From assembly GCF_014805625.2 (NCBI RefSeq), contig NW_023998517.1:704573-768572 (forward strand): DNA of 64,000 nucleotides, read 5' to 3'. The notes below the pieces were generated by a model. The model made no database searches. It saw nothing but the letters and a program-made list of their open reading frames with translations, and was not told where the DNA came from. The position numbers and the translations under genes are program-made. Below, in pieces: positions 14,660 through 27,834 of this stretch; the stretch's first letter is position 1, and each line of letters opens with the position of its first letter. Source of the DNA: Glossina fuscipes (lineage: Eukaryota; Arthropoda; Insecta; Diptera; Glossinidae).

Positions 14660-14679
14660 TTTCTTTCTTTCTTTCTTTC
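14660..14679 (-). repeat. (GAAA)n microsatellite directly after the pb donor
   Basis: The plus strand reads five TTTC units. On the pb strand the intron therefore begins GTAAGT followed at once by GAAA repeats, a purine-rich tract within about 30 bases of the donor. Confidence 0.9.
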
Positions 14680-14685
14680 ACTTAC

Positions 14686-15103
14686 CTTGATTGCTGTTAC
14701 TACTTTTACGTGAGGTTTTCTTTTCTTTCATCCAGGGATACTCTGGCACCGAATCTATACCGTCTTGCGTTTGAGGCACAGCACCCACGGTGTATGCGCC
14801 TATTGGTGTGCCGCCGCTACCTAATTTCGGACTCTCCGGACTTAGATGATTAAGAAACTCTGCCATCGATGGCTGCGAATTTATGAAGCCACCTTCACTT
14901 GCCATCCAATACGTTGGCTCATTTGTTCGCTTATCACAGTTTGGTCCCATTTTGTTAACAATCATTGCAGCGGTTTGTGGCACTTGTGGCGGTGCCACGG
15001 GCACTATTGTTTGACCGGTTTGCACTTGTAGCGCATTTAACGGCGATTCCGATTTAATTTGTGCGCCAATTTGGTTTTCAAATGTGCTGCAAACTTCTTG
15101 CAT
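14686..15103 (-). CDS. pb: Proboscipedia, first coding exon (partial gene)
   Basis: Homeotic Hox2-class transcription factor, nuclear, which in flies specifies labial and maxillary mouthparts. The exon encodes the N-terminal 139 residues plus one base of the next codon. It starts MQEVCS, carries the conserved block GGFINSQPSMAEFLNHLSPE at residues 71-90, and has the hexapeptide YPWMKEKK at 122-129, the motif that contacts the Exd/PBC cofactor. A serine/asparagine tail leads to the splice donor, which reads CAAG|GTAAGT on the minus strand (last exon base 14686). Start and end regions match my recollection of Drosophila Pb closely, but the glycine/valine-rich insertions of the Drosophila protein are mostly absent, so this exon is shorter. 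The homeodomain and C-terminus lie outside the window to the left. The ATG at 15103 is the only sensible start. Identification is very secure; the gene is partial because of the window edge, not because of damage. Confidence 0.97.
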
Positions 15104-15299
15104 TTTAAATATAGGTTAATTGGTCTCGTTTTTAAATGGGTTTTTCTCTCCTTCCCGTTAACTCTTTTTATGCCTTTTCCTTCTACGAGCACTTGTTTAT
15201 GCTTTTCAAGAATCTCGTTTTAAATTGCAAGATATTTGAATAGACAGGAGTCACTCATGTGTGTGTGTTTGGAATAAATGTTTCGATGATGAAATTAAC
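15104..15299 (-). other. pb: Probable pb 5' UTR part of exon 2, with splice acceptor
   Basis: On the minus strand a good acceptor (TTACTTGTTGCAG, AG at 15301-15300) lies 196 bases upstream of the pb start codon. Drosophila pb has an upstream non-coding exon, so a 5' UTR intron is expected. The leader between the acceptor and the ATG shows no conserved coding. The promoter and exon 1 were not located; they should lie at higher coordinates. Confidence 0.35.
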
Positions 15300-17018
15300 C
15301 TGCAACAAGTAATAAAATTTATTAAACTAATAGAAATGTAGAGAAAGAGACAAGGGACAACCATCGCTAAAGGGAGATAATCGCTTAACTTAGGCCTTAG
15401 TTAGTAAGAGAAGGCAAGCTTTGAAAAGCATTTGAGAAAAGCTATCAAGGTATCGTTCTTGCTTAAGCTCATTTCTGTTCTAAGCACTTGCGACAGCTGA
15501 TTGCATCCAAGTTTGGGCTGAGATTCCTGCACTTACTCAAGAATAGATTTGCCACATTTCGGCTATACATTTACTCCTATTTTAGGGTTCACATCACAGT
15601 CTCAATAAAAGAAAGCGAATGAAGATATATATCGTATCCCAGGGTATTTCGGAGATCTAAAATATTAATACTTTTCCTGCGATTGTGGGTTTGAATTGTA
15701 TCGATCTCCGACTTTGAAGTATGATACCTACTTATTACGAATGGGTATTGTTACGGGGTAAGCAATAACCGCAGGGATATTTCACAACTACTTTCGTATT
15801 TATTTGGATCGCATCGACTGTTTCCGTGAAAAATGATTAATGCTTGCTTATAGACGAAGACGATATAGGAGGTCCATCCTTTAAGGGAGATTTTTCCAAT
15901 AACAACGAGAATTTTAGAATAACTTTCAACGAGGCTGGCATTTTAACAGGCAAAGAAGAAAAGACGCTGTCGTCAACCTCTTTTTTCAGGAATGCATTTA
16001 CTTCGTGGGTTATTTGATACCTGCGTTCTTCCGCAGCGGTAGATCATGAACTTTTAAGTCGCACTTCAAGCAATAATATCTTGTAACCACGGAAATATGC
16101 GATATTTTCTAAAATTTATTTTCAAAAAAATTTTTTAGAAGTATTTTTGCACTCCTTCCTCCTTCAGATCCGCAGAAAGTCTTTTAGCAGTTGCTCAAAA
16201 GTAAAATAAGACCCTAGCAGCCTTCGCAAGAAAACTATACGTTTCAAAAGACACCCTTAGTTGTACCTAACGGAAAGTTTCACTCTCAACCCATTGCATT
16301 TAAATTCCAATTGCAAGCTCATAATACCCTTCTCTAGCGAAAACTTTGAAGTTGTTAGAAAACATTTCTTAAGTGCACCAATAAAATAAAGCAACCAGAA
16401 TAGTTGTGTTTCACTTAACTTAAAATCTTGAAATTATACGCAAAACAATTTCGGATTGAAGTCAAATCTACTCAAAAAAATCTTTTACTGAATGTGTTAT
16501 GCGAAATCATCTTTCACTGAAAGAAATGCGGAGTAATAAGAAAATATCCTCTTGAGTGCATTAGCAAACATTTATTTCTAATTTCTTCTAAGGCATTTTC
16601 ATGTCTCCTCATCCCTCCTTAAGTCTGTTTTCTTTTTGCGTTCTTACAAGAATAATGCGCCAATTTACTCTTAAAGCCTTTTGAACTGTAATAATACCAA
16701 TTGAAAGTAATATGAACGAAAAGCTTGAAAGACGGACTGCTCTAATACTGCTAGGTTATCATTATAATGCGCTGAAGCCATTTACTAATGTCCGTCTTTC
16801 CATCCATCGCATATTTAATTCTGTTGTTTGTGTCTTTCAAGTCTTATGCAAGTGGATATCTTTATTAGGAGGCAGCTATCGTTTTAGGATTTTATGATTC
16901 TGGTATTTTTGCTTAGTCGTATAAAAAATCTCTTCGCTCGACAAACATAAATTGATTGACTTTAGTCATAATTTTCGAAAATTTCGGATATCGTTCCTTG
17001 CGTCGATAAGTAAAATAA

Positions 17019-17036
17019 GTTTCACTTAAGTGAAAC
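17019..17036. promoter_or_regulatory. 18-bp perfect palindrome, possible homeodomain dimer site
   Basis: GTTTCACTTAAGTGAAAC is a perfect palindrome. Its core CACTTAA/TTAAGTG resembles NK-2-class homeodomain sites. It lies 1.9 kb upstream of the pb start codon. The regulatory role is inference only. Confidence 0.3.
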
Positions 17037-18877
17037 CGTTTTTTGTTTCAACTTTGTCCGAGAGTACGACGATGTCCCATGGATTATAAGAAATAAACAT
17101 TTAGAAGTCGAAACCGGAAATGTTTGTTTTTCTTGCGATACTTACCCTTCTATATTGTTTTGCTTATAATCCCTTTTTACGAGAACAAATTTTCCAAATT
17201 CACTTTTATCACTAAAACGGAAATCTTATTCTTTTTCAAGCACATTTGGAACGATCACTACTCTTTATTCATTATCATATGCACATATAACATATATGCG
17301 AATTTTTTCTTTTATTTTTTTAAACTTTTTTTTTCTTTGTATTGTATTCTTTATGTATTCTGTTAGCTTTTCACTGCATATCTTGCATTCAATTTCAAAA
17401 AACGGGAACTAGATCTGGACTTTACTATAAAATGACCAATCAAACGACCGACGAAACACTTTCGAATAGCGTTGTTGTTTACTCAAGCGAGACCATTTGA
17501 AATGGTTGAATCCACAATGGCACCCATGGTGACGATGACAACTATAAGCGCCAAAACAATAAATAAGCAAACAAAAAAAAAAAAAAAGAAGAAAAAAAAA
17601 ATGTGTGGAAAAAAACAACTTTGCCCTCAACGCAGAAATGCGGTTGTGTCTCCAAAATGTATTTATGTGTATAGAGGTGGAATGCGTAAAAACTGGTTTT
17701 TTAGTTCATATCGAATGCATTTTTATGCTTTCCCAAGAAAGTGGAGAGTTATGGTGCCATTCGTTAGTTTACAAAATGAAAAAAAAAAACAAAAAAAACA
17801 ATAAACAACAAAACAAAAAAAATGCAAACAAATTCGACTGTTTCCAAAGGCGACAAAACAGCAAACAACAGAACTTTTATGCGAATATTAGTGCACGCGT
17901 ATGTACATAAATAATATGTTTGTGTATCTGGCCGTGATTATACTTGCTAAGACTGCAGCATAATAACATACATATACAGTTGTATTCCATTCACCAGCTC
18001 ACTCACTCGTTCGCCATCAATGGACTTATCAACGAAGCATTTCGCACTCTTTCTCTCCCATAATTAGATTGTTTAAGTGTTGTGTTTAGAAGCGTGGAAC
18101 CGGTTTTCATTAGATTCTCTCATAATACATACTGCACTAGTAGTAGATCTTATGTGTGCGCTTTTTCTAAAACTTCAATCTTTCTTCTGTTCTCTGATAC
18201 ACTTAATATTATTTTTTTCTATTTATTTTAAAAAGTAGAAAATTTTTTTCAAAAATTATTGCATTTTTTAAAAAAAACATTATTTTATTTCAAATGTGTG
18301 TCTTTCTTCCCGATAATAAAATGTTAAAATTTTTTTTTTTTTGTTTTTTCGCCGTTTAATAAATAATATGCTAGAGTCGTACGTAAATAGCTCGAAATAT
18401 TTATTCGAACCTTAATGCCAACAACTTGACCAATTGTACCGAACTAACTAAACTAAATGTATAAACAATGAATTCAATGTATCGCCGCAGCCAACAGCCC
18501 TTATAATACTAAAAGTGCTAACACAACAACAGCATTTAAAGAAACAACAATGACTGTTGACGAGGTGTGGCTTTGTGACAGTGGCCATCCATCACATAAA
18601 TGCCACAATTGTGTTTTGATGGACATGCGCCTTATCCGCCATGCGTGCTATGTTATGCATAGCAAACAGAGAGGTGGAGTTTTTATACTAATACTATTTT
18701 AAAAAGTGTATACGCTTACAGTGTTTGCGGTGTTGGTAAACAACTCTCCACAGATCCTATTGGTTGTCGTTTTTGTAGCTTTGTCGCTAATTTAAAAACT
18801 TTTGCTACGCTTTTGCTATATGATGTACTTACTTGTATCAGAATATTTGAGCTTCTGTGTAGATAAGCGTTATAATA

Positions 18878-18924
18878 TGTGTGCATGTGTGCATGTGTGC
18901 ATGTGTGTGTGTGTGTGTGTGTGT
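18878..18924. repeat. TGTGCA / (TG)n microsatellite
   Basis: Three to four GTGTGCAT units pass into an uninterrupted TG run. Simple repeat. Confidence 0.9.
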
Positions 18925-21900
18925 TTGCATCTATCGGTATTTCAAACTTTTAAAAATATTTATTTTTTATTAAATTTTTTCTAAATTTTTTCCTTGATAG
19001 TATTATATTATAGTAGTGTCGCTGTTTTTAATTTTATTCTCTACTTTTTTCTTTTATCTTTTATTTGGCAAAATTTTCCAAGAGTTTCTTCATCGTTTTT
19101 GTGTGCATATTATTTGGCTGAAGTGTCCGTCACAATTTGTTTGATTTTTTTTTTGTTTTTTTTTAAGTTTTTTCTATGTGTAAAGTTTTTATTATTTGTT
19201 TGCTTTTCTCATTGTTTATTTTCCCATCGTACTGTCAATCATTCGATGGCTGCGTTTCTTGCATTATTACTGTACATCGACCATTATTGCTGCGGGCTTG
19301 GGCCGTTGTCTTACATCTTACATCTTTTTTTTTGTTGTTTGACTTTCCACTCCCTCTTCCTCTTTCTGCCTTTCTCTCTTCGCTCATTATATTTTATAAC
19401 TTCCGTTGCATTTCTTTAAGCATCGTTTTGCAAGAGATGCAATCCACCTTGCCAAGCCAAGCAACCAACCAGTTATTCATTCAATGCTTTTATATGCATC
19501 TACATACACATAGGTAGCTTCTGTGCTGTCTTCTTTTTAACTGCAACGCAGCTAAAGTCAAATCTCTAACGTCTTGAAAGCAACACAATAAACTGACACA
19601 TTTTCAACGCGAAATGACTGACATAAAAACTAAAGAAAAAAAAAACACACACACACACACAAAAAGGTGGTAGAGTTTCGCGTTTACGATAATAAACAAA
19701 AACAAAAACAAAACAACGACAAAGTTTACTTTTCAAACTTTCATTAACATTAAAGCGTTGTTGTATTGTTTTTCTTTTTTTTTTTTTTGTTTTTGTTTTT
19801 GTATTATTCAGTCTACATATGTGTTATAATTAAAGATTTTATTTATAATCGTAATACATATTTAAAATTCCCATAATAAAGTGGCGGATAGGGTTTTTTT
19901 GTTTTTACTTTTTTATATAAGCAAGGAAGTCACTTAACCAATTGTGCTCCTTTAACTGATTACTGTCGATGTTGTACATATTCGGTGAATATTTTAATGA
20001 GAGTTTCGGCATGTCATAATTTTTCATACGAGGAGGGAAGGAAACATTTCTAGAATAACTGAAAAACTGAGTAAATTTTAATAACTGTGCACAACATCCT
20101 TCCGGGTACATTGCCTCGACCGCCTATAGAAAGACAAAACTCGGTTTTTCGTACATCCAATCCAAACATATCCTTCTCTTAAGCCTCTTGTAGCTAACCG
20201 TTCGCTCCTTAGTCTTTGTCCTAACCTCTCTTGATAGTATCTTTAAAATCGAAAAATTGAAAAACGGAAATTAAAAAATTGTCACCCATAGGCCGCAATC
20301 AAAGTTGGTATTCTTCTTAGTGTGCACAAACACCGTAGCGGATAAATACTGGGTAAAAATTGTAATTAACAAATAAAAACAAATTGTTCAGATATCTATT
20401 TATATGTTATTTATTCATTTACACATGAAATTCAACAACGCCATAGACAAAGTGCGTGTGCCAAGAAGACAGGTATGTCCCACAAGTGTTGTTTAGGACG
20501 ATTTGCTACGCCGTTTCAAAAAACAAGATACGTGTATTTTTTCAACTTTGCTTCGTTAATTTGTTTCCATAGCCATCTAGTGTTGGTAGGTCCTTAATGT
20601 TTCCTAAAGCCACCATTTTATCTTGAAAAGATTAGCGGTAATTTTATCCGGGAAAACTAAGTAGGAGTAGTGTTAGGAGAGGTAGTACATGGAACTTAAT
20701 GGTTGATCTTGCCCAACTACACTAATTTTGCATATTTTCGATAAATTTATGTAATCGCGCCATAAGCAGCTAACTGTGTCGGCCGCTTAAGTGGTATATT
20801 CATATACTTGTCGCGCACAGAGTGTGTGTAATATGAAATTAGGTTGTAATGAGACGACTTGACAAAATCGCAAAAATAATTTCCATAAAATATTATTATG
20901 GCGAATGCAGACACAGCCCTAAAATTAAAATTTTATGAGAAAATCCGACAAGGACAGACGGACGGATCATGACCTATATATTTGTCATACAGTGTTGACC
21001 GGTTAACCGTTGTCGAAAAGTCATCCAACGATTTCTTAGGACAACTCATGTGTACGATCGTGTTACAAGTTCATAAAATTATATTATATATAGTTAATTC
21101 TTTGGACAATACGATCTTAGCGCCAGCAACAACCTGCCTCTATGCGTCAGAATATCGGTTCGTAATTATTGTTCCAACAGAACATTTCAATTCAATTGCT
21201 TAGCTCATCGAGGATCATGTATGACCGAACAAATAAGAACATGCGCAGAAGCACGGAGCCTTTCGCATGTTACTTTCACACTTGCCTACATAGTTGCAAT
21301 TCACTAAACAAACTTATTGGATTGTAAGGCGTAAAAATGTTTCATTCATACTCTAAATTATACATATATGGGTTTCATCATAAAATAAGTGACTTCGAGA
21401 CGAATTATTTGAGCGTCTGAATATGACGCTGATCTTCGAAATCGAATATTTGCTTCACATAGGCAAACAAGTAGCAAAACTCTGTTCTGTGATAAACTTG
21501 ACAAGTGTCATTGCATTGCTTGGTCTAGACATTAAGAAACCATAAGCAAGAATAAATGCGTCCGCTTTGCAACAACATATTTTTCCTTTCATTGCAGTAG
21601 CGGACAAAGCACTCGGTACGAGTTATATGCTGTAAATGTCAAATGAAAGCCTACAAGTTGAAAAGTATGCGAATAGCCGTCGGTTGTTTATTTATTTATT
21701 TCATTATTTGACTAACAAAAAGCCAGCCACTTACGCAGTACATAAGGAAGCGCAGAGTTACTTATATTAGCATGTTAACTATAGATTAATAGAAGAAAGT
21801 ACTGCAATCAACATGTAGAAGAGTATGCTTGTATGATTAATTTAAGGGGAAAAATTAGTCTAATTTGAACTATGATGAGTGGATTATTAACCTTTTGTGT

Positions 21901-24836
21901 CATCTGATCGTTGCAGGGGAATAGGTCACAATAGCAGCTAGTATTAATAAAAGGAATCAAGCAGACTAAATTCATAGTTAAAAGGATCGAACGGTAACTT
22001 CATAGGGGGGCAATGCTTCGAAGCACTGTAAGGATATTAAAATTCAATTCACTGAAGAAGAATAATGTCGACCATTGTGATAATAAAGCCTAAGGCAAGT
22101 TATCTTATATGAAGATTTCGAAAATTGGTAAATTCCGACCGAACACAGCTGAGTTTCCATCTTAATCCGAAGCAACTTTTATGTAACGTAAACGTCTGCG
22201 ATCGTATATCGTGTCCTTTTGTGTGTTATGTGCGAAAAAAGGGTTAAAGAATCGGAAAATGCAAAGTAATAGTGTCTGGACAGACACAATTCATACCACA
22301 TTCGTATGTGGTAATCAAGCTGTTGAGGGATATTCTAGTATTGGCCTAACCTACGCAGGAACGTGACCACGGTTTGATAAATTCCAGAGTACACCTGTTT
22401 TTTGTTTGCAATTAAACCTATGTGAAGATAGCAGCGGAGTTAGGAGCCAAAAGGAACACCCCAGCCCGTAAAATGTATAACAGCAGAGGCGAGCTTGAAA
22501 AAATGTTCAATTTCTTACATGTACTTGGGCTCAAAGAGAGGAGAACTTAACTTTTTATATTTCTTGCAACAAGAAGAGAAAGATCATACTATTGCCCGAC
22601 CTAACCGCACAGACTTTAGGATAATCTAGAGGTTATTTTAGAAAGAAATTTTAGCTTACACTGTCTGCTAACACATCTCTATAAAGAGAACTCTCTTCAA
22701 CTTAGTTATCTTCTCAAATTAATTCACTTACAAGTGCGTCTCTTAGGGATCAAAATCTAAAGGATTAATGTTCGTTTTGATGTTTTTTCTCAGTCGAACT
22801 TTTACATTCACTGTAAAATCTCTTGTTTGTTCGTTTTTAAGGAACGGTTCTCCTTATTATTTTTTCTAAATAAATTGTTGACTTTTTTTTCCCGTTTGTT
22901 TGTTTTGTCAAATAATTTGTGTAAAATGTATTTTTTTTTTCACAAACCAAAAAACGCCACAGACATGCTTATGCACTGACCTCTTAAGATGTATGGCAGT
23001 TTTCTGTTGTGTCCTGTTGTACATTTTGGATAGCTGTTAATGTCCATTTGTGGTTTGTGAGGTCAACTTGAGGAATGTTTAATGTTAATACGAAAAAGAA
23101 AGAAACTGACCTTTTTCGGATGCTGAGTTTGTAAAAGTTTTCGTTTGCAAAGGAGGAGAAGAGAAGAAAGTTGCCATCTCTAGGAAAAGAAACTGAAGCT
23201 GTCAACCGCATACACAATTTAATGCGTGCATGTAAATGTTTGATAAACGTATGAGGTTACTTGTTATTCCCTCTGGCATGAGTTCTCAATCTCCTTGTGT
23301 ACGAGCGATGACTGCAATTACAAAGGCAAAGCAAAAGGAGTTTAACTTGCAAGAAGCTCTTAATAAGGCTCTAATAAGCCTAAAAGAGACCTAGTCTTCG
23401 CGATATGTGCTTTGCTTTTTTATCCTCGCCTGCACTTAATTGATTCAAGTTCCTAGGCAATGCTTCCTTCAACTCAAATCCCATTAGTAAATGGGAGAGA
23501 TTTCATCAACACATTTTAATCGTCAGTACACTTTCACGATGGTGTTAGTGTTGTTCAAACACACCACACTGACAACCGAGCTTTACGCTCTAATATCTGT
23601 TTCATCCGAGTAAAATTTATATAATTTACCCTGAATAAGTGCAGCAGAACTGTTCCGGCAGGAGACATAAAAATTTCACTTATCGCTCGTATTTTAATTC
23701 GAAGCAGAATATTTGAGAGACACTGATCTAAATGGCACGAAGGGACTTGCGGAAACTTTTCAAATATGAATGAAATGGTACAAGACGAGAATTTGATTTA
23801 TGGATTTTTAACCGCATTAAGCAAACCGAAAGAACGCTATGTTGATGTTATTACAAGGTATTTAGTACGCTGCTGCTTGCCTTTCTTAAACGTAAAACAC
23901 ATCGCACATCACACATCCGTAACCGGCAAAATAACAACGTGGAAACATGTGTTATTTGCTATGCTCTATGAAGGAATGTGGCCTGAAGGCTGCGGCATAC
24001 AAATTGTTGTCCCCAGGGAGCTCATATGAATACTCGATGGCCAATATACACTGAATGAACTGAATTTGTTTTGCATGCATCTTGAATGGTTGAAAAGGCA
24101 GTAGCGTTGTTGTACTATTGTTGTGCGTCGTTAAGTGTGGTTTTTGCTCAATACTTACTATAACTATATATATATGTCCCAGCATATAAGGAAAAGGGGT
24201 TGGCGTTTCCGAAGGACGATTGACATTTTTCGAACATGTGTTCCCTGGTGAGCATACGTAAGCGTACGCTCTTTACACCTACTTAATGTTCCACCCCTTT
24301 TTCAAAAGCAAATATTTAAATAAAAACACACACGTAGCATATTATTGAACTATAATGAATATAGATGTGATTTTTGTTTACAGGGTGTGGTTAACCGTTT
24401 AACAATCAGCGAAGCTAATCAAATGCACAAATAAAAATTTGCAAAAAAAAAAAAGAAAAAATTTATTTTGAGATTTTGTCGTTAGAATATCAAATATCAT
24501 TTTCTATTGGTTTTTATTATCAACATGTAACATGTTTTTTAACCGCTAACATCATCATACCACGTCAGCTAATCTATTCGTTCCCCTGCCTCCCATCTCT
24601 ATAGTCATCCCTAACTCCCGCAATAACTACTATAAAGTAGCAGTTAATGGTAAAAAGTTTTTGCGACTTCATTTAAATGCCATCAATGCATAAACAAACG
24701 CATACATATACACACAAACACATACCATAGTCTCCCTCCACCCCGTCCTGTGCAATTATAGATTTCCACAACGCACAACAACATCTCTTAATAATTTGCT
24801 GTCATTACTACAAATTCCAGCAGTGTTTCTCTGTTT

Positions 24837-24852
24837 CTCTCTCTCTCTCTCT
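24837..24852. repeat. (CT)n microsatellite
   Basis: Short CT run in the pb-zen interval. Confidence 0.85.
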
Positions 24853-27285
24853 TAGTGATTTTATCTTTTACTCACAGCGGACCAACAAATTTCTACAAAA
24901 TGTGAGATTAAAATTCCTTAAGACAATACCAAGGAGCGAATGGTTTCTTGTTAATTAAATTAAATATTCACTTCGTCGCTATGTATTTATTGTATTGAGT
25001 CTCATTTAGTTTGTACGGACTAACATTTTCATACACACAGCTAAATACGTTTACACCAAACAGTAAGAATTCATTCATTCATTCTCATGCTCCTTGTGCA
25101 TTTTATGAGCACGTAGAGACGTACCACACACAACCGCAGAGAGTTAGAAGAAATAAAATCATAATTTAAAATGAAACAAAACCACAATAACGAGAAATCA
25201 CCGTACAATGCTCGCGCAATTTCTAATTAGACGCAATCTATAAGTTTTTGAGCAAATGTGACATTGTTGTTTGCATTGTTGTTGTCGTCTTGGTGGGTGC
25301 GCTCATGTATATCGCGTAGTACTAACCGTGAATCCAATTCACAGGATAGTAACGGAATGCAAAATGTCATTTATTTTCACTGCGATATAAAAGCAATTTA
25401 TTAGCTTTCGTGCGGTTTACGCTGAGAATGTTTATTGTTTATGACCCTTTCAGATTTCCATTTTCCTATTCCTATGCATGTTATAAATAACGTTCAAGCT
25501 AATTAAATTTAGAATATTTACTCATTATTTATTTAGGAAAACTTATCTCTGCCACGAAAAAAATGGAATTCAATTATGAAAATCAAATTATGAAAAAAAA
25601 AAAAAAATAAGAAGATTTTTCCTAAAACAGAAAATAAGGAATTTTTTGTGGTGCGTGAACGTGACATCTTCTCAGTGGTTTCTTACGCAACAGCGTGCAT
25701 CGTAATACGGCTCAGCCCAGTTCTTCCGTTCCCAACCAGTGATCTTCGAGGTATTCCGGCTCGTTCCGTTGCCTTTCAACATATTTCCCCTTAGTCGGGG
25801 CTTTTTTTGCCGTTTGCCTTTCCGACCAGCATAAAGCAGCCTAAAATTCTGAGTTCAGACGCACTCAGTTCCTGTGATACGATATAATTAGTTGTATGTA
25901 TGGGTAGAACAATGCAAACCGACACAATCCTTCGTCGCTTTTAAATATGTTGCATACATTGGCTCGTGATGCAGCAGTCAACATATACATCACCTGTTGT
26001 TTAATTTTTTATGCACTCCTGTACATCTCATCACCAACGTCACTCACGTTTAATGGCCGATATTTTAATAGCTTCTGCTGCAAGCTTTTTACTCCGTACA
26101 CCACACGGTATAACGTTATACTCAGTTTGTGTTGATGTATGCAACAGGCAGAAGGACTTGAAATAGGGTCGCGAGAAAATGAATAATCATGTCTGTCCGT
26201 CTTTTCGTTAACTTTTGTCTGCAGATTGCAAATTTTCGAGATATTTTGATCAACACTGACATGTTCATGCATGTAAATGCTATCATAAATGGGATAAATC
26301 ATTTTTAAAACCACCTTCTATATAAGATCCTATTTGGGGAATGTCGCTAAAAGGAAAACAAAAACAATTCCCATCTCTCGATCAAAATCGATATTTTGGT
26401 TTAGTAAGCGAATGTGAAAAATTTGGACAGGATGCGACTACTTATTGCACTCCCTCCCATTCGAGTGTTCTTAGAAAAGAGCAAAGTCTTTGTAGGGCAT
26501 AAAGATTTAATTTCAGCATTTTTTCATGAAAATAATGCTTACCTAGTAATGATTAAGATTCGATAACATTGCCTTGTTTTACCGAGCTATCCATCCATCT
26601 TCACGTCTCTCTCGTGACCAATAAACCTTTGTAAGGTTAAAAAGCAAAAATTCTTCATGTTTTATCGTGACAGTGAATGAAGATATTTTATTACAGTAAG
26701 AGAGAGTGTAGCATATTTCATAGTCGGCCTTACGAGGCTATGCCATTTTAGCTACTTCACCTGCTTTTCGCGAATGTGTTCCCTTCTTGCACTGGCGGGG
26801 AGTACACAACTACTTTCGCAAAGACTCCAATACAAACGTTTTAATTGATTGCAATAAAAAAGTAAATACAAACAAAATAAAAAATAATAATAATAAAACT
26901 CAAAGGATCAATTATGGACTATAAAAAATAATGACATCAAATAATAGACGAGAAACATTTCATTGAACAATGCATGTACAGCATATAATATAGCTTAGCA
27001 TTTATTTATTACATGACGAAGGATGCATGCATGTTATTCCGCATATACGCCATCACTTTTTAATTGAAAATATTACAATTTTTAAGTTTCATTTGTAAAA
27101 TGCATGAAAAAGCTTTCATGCGATCCGTGGAAATGGAAAAATGCTTTCATTAATTTCATTAGTCAAATATGAGAAACGAGAAGTCGATGAAAGGACTCCC
27201 ACCTAATGATGATGAACATGAACAACTCGGCACGTAACGAACTGTGATGAAGTTTCCGTCATTCAAAAGTCGGATCATTATACCC

Positions 27286-27440
27286 TACACCACTTGTGGG
27301 GCAGACTATGTTAAGTTTGTGCGGATCTACGCAACACACAAGAGGATTTGACATAGATCCATCTTCTGTTATACCGATCGATTCAGAGACTTTCTAGATC
27401 GATTTAAGCTTGTCTGTCTTGCTTTCTTGCGTTCACCCTC
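27286..27440 (+). repeat. Relic of dispersed repeat family
   Basis: Starts TATACCCTACACCACTTGTG and contains ATTAAGTTTG-like, AGATCCATCTTC and ATCGATTTAAGCTTGTCTGTC blocks. It matches 3361-3500 in block order and 7370-7610 (reverse strand) at its start. No coding potential. Confidence 0.55.
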
Positions 27441-27640
27441 CGGCCTGAAATCCTTAATGAAATGTGGAATAGTGACGTGTTTTCGCCCAAAAACGAACGC
27501 TTTTAAACATGGTTCGGATCGCTCTACTTTTTCGATCACTTTCTACTTAACGCCTTACTTTGAAAAATAAATATGAACAACTGTGGGATGGTTTAGCCAA
27601 CTTAGTGGTGGACCGTGACCCTCTGTAGTCTCTTTATTTG

Positions 27641-27770
27641 TTATACCCATCACTGAAGGATGGGTGGTATACTCATTTTGCCAAAACGATTGCAACGCCC
27701 AGAATAAAGCATCAGACACCTCACAAAGTATATATATTCTTGATCGGCATCAAATTCTTAATCGATTTAC
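27641..27770 (+). repeat. Dispersed repeat copy, same family as 43191-43301
   Basis: Reads GGGTGGTATACTCATTTTG, then CCAAAACGATTGCAACGCC, then CACAAAGTATATATATTCTT. The reverse complement of 43191-43301 shows the same blocks in the same order with scattered differences. Interspersed repeat, non-coding, class uncertain. Confidence 0.65.
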
Positions 27771-27834
27771 CATTATTTGGTAATGGTTAATAACGAAGTA
27801 TTTTTTTTATTGTTTTCTTAGTATTTTTTATATG

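Larger units (their letters stand above)
1..14685 (-). other. pb: Partial large intron of pb (no exon recognised)
   Basis: This stretch follows the splice donor of the first pb coding exon on the minus strand and runs off the left edge, so it is inferred to be pb intron. I looked in both strands for the pb homeodomain recognition helix ([11 protein letters not shown] type) and for any other homeodomain and saw none. In Drosophila pb a 15-bp microexon sits between the hexapeptide and homeodomain exons; one that small could be hidden here and I could not place it. The content is AT-rich, with T/A homopolymers, TA, CA/TG, TAG and AAGC microsatellites, a 27-base G run, an 11-bp hairpin near 3985 and relics of a dispersed repeat near 3361-3500 and 7370-7610. 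Nothing here supports an independent gene. Confidence 0.6.
15300..27285. other. pb-zen intergenic region, left part: no gene seen
   Basis: AT-rich sequence upstream of pb that may include pb intron 1, its promoter and enhancers. Open frames here are under about 140 codons, low in complexity or without recognisable domains, and I call none. Noted content: a perfect 18-bp palindrome at 17019-17036, a TG/CATG repeat at 18878-18924, CT and poly-A/T tracts, and a somewhat GC-richer patch at about 25650-25880 of unknown nature. No homeodomain (a zen2-like gene would be expected here by analogy with Drosophila melanogaster) was found. Confidence 0.6.

Noticed and set aside
18994..19517. Plus-strand open frames of 141 and 113 codons rich in Phe and Leu
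   Set aside because: The region is T-rich low-complexity DNA. The overlapping frames are all hydrophobic by composition, with no signal or family match.
23766..24029. 87-codon plus-strand open frame with mixed composition
   Set aside because: It looks less biased than most, but no motif, family, splice site or neighbour supports it as a gene.
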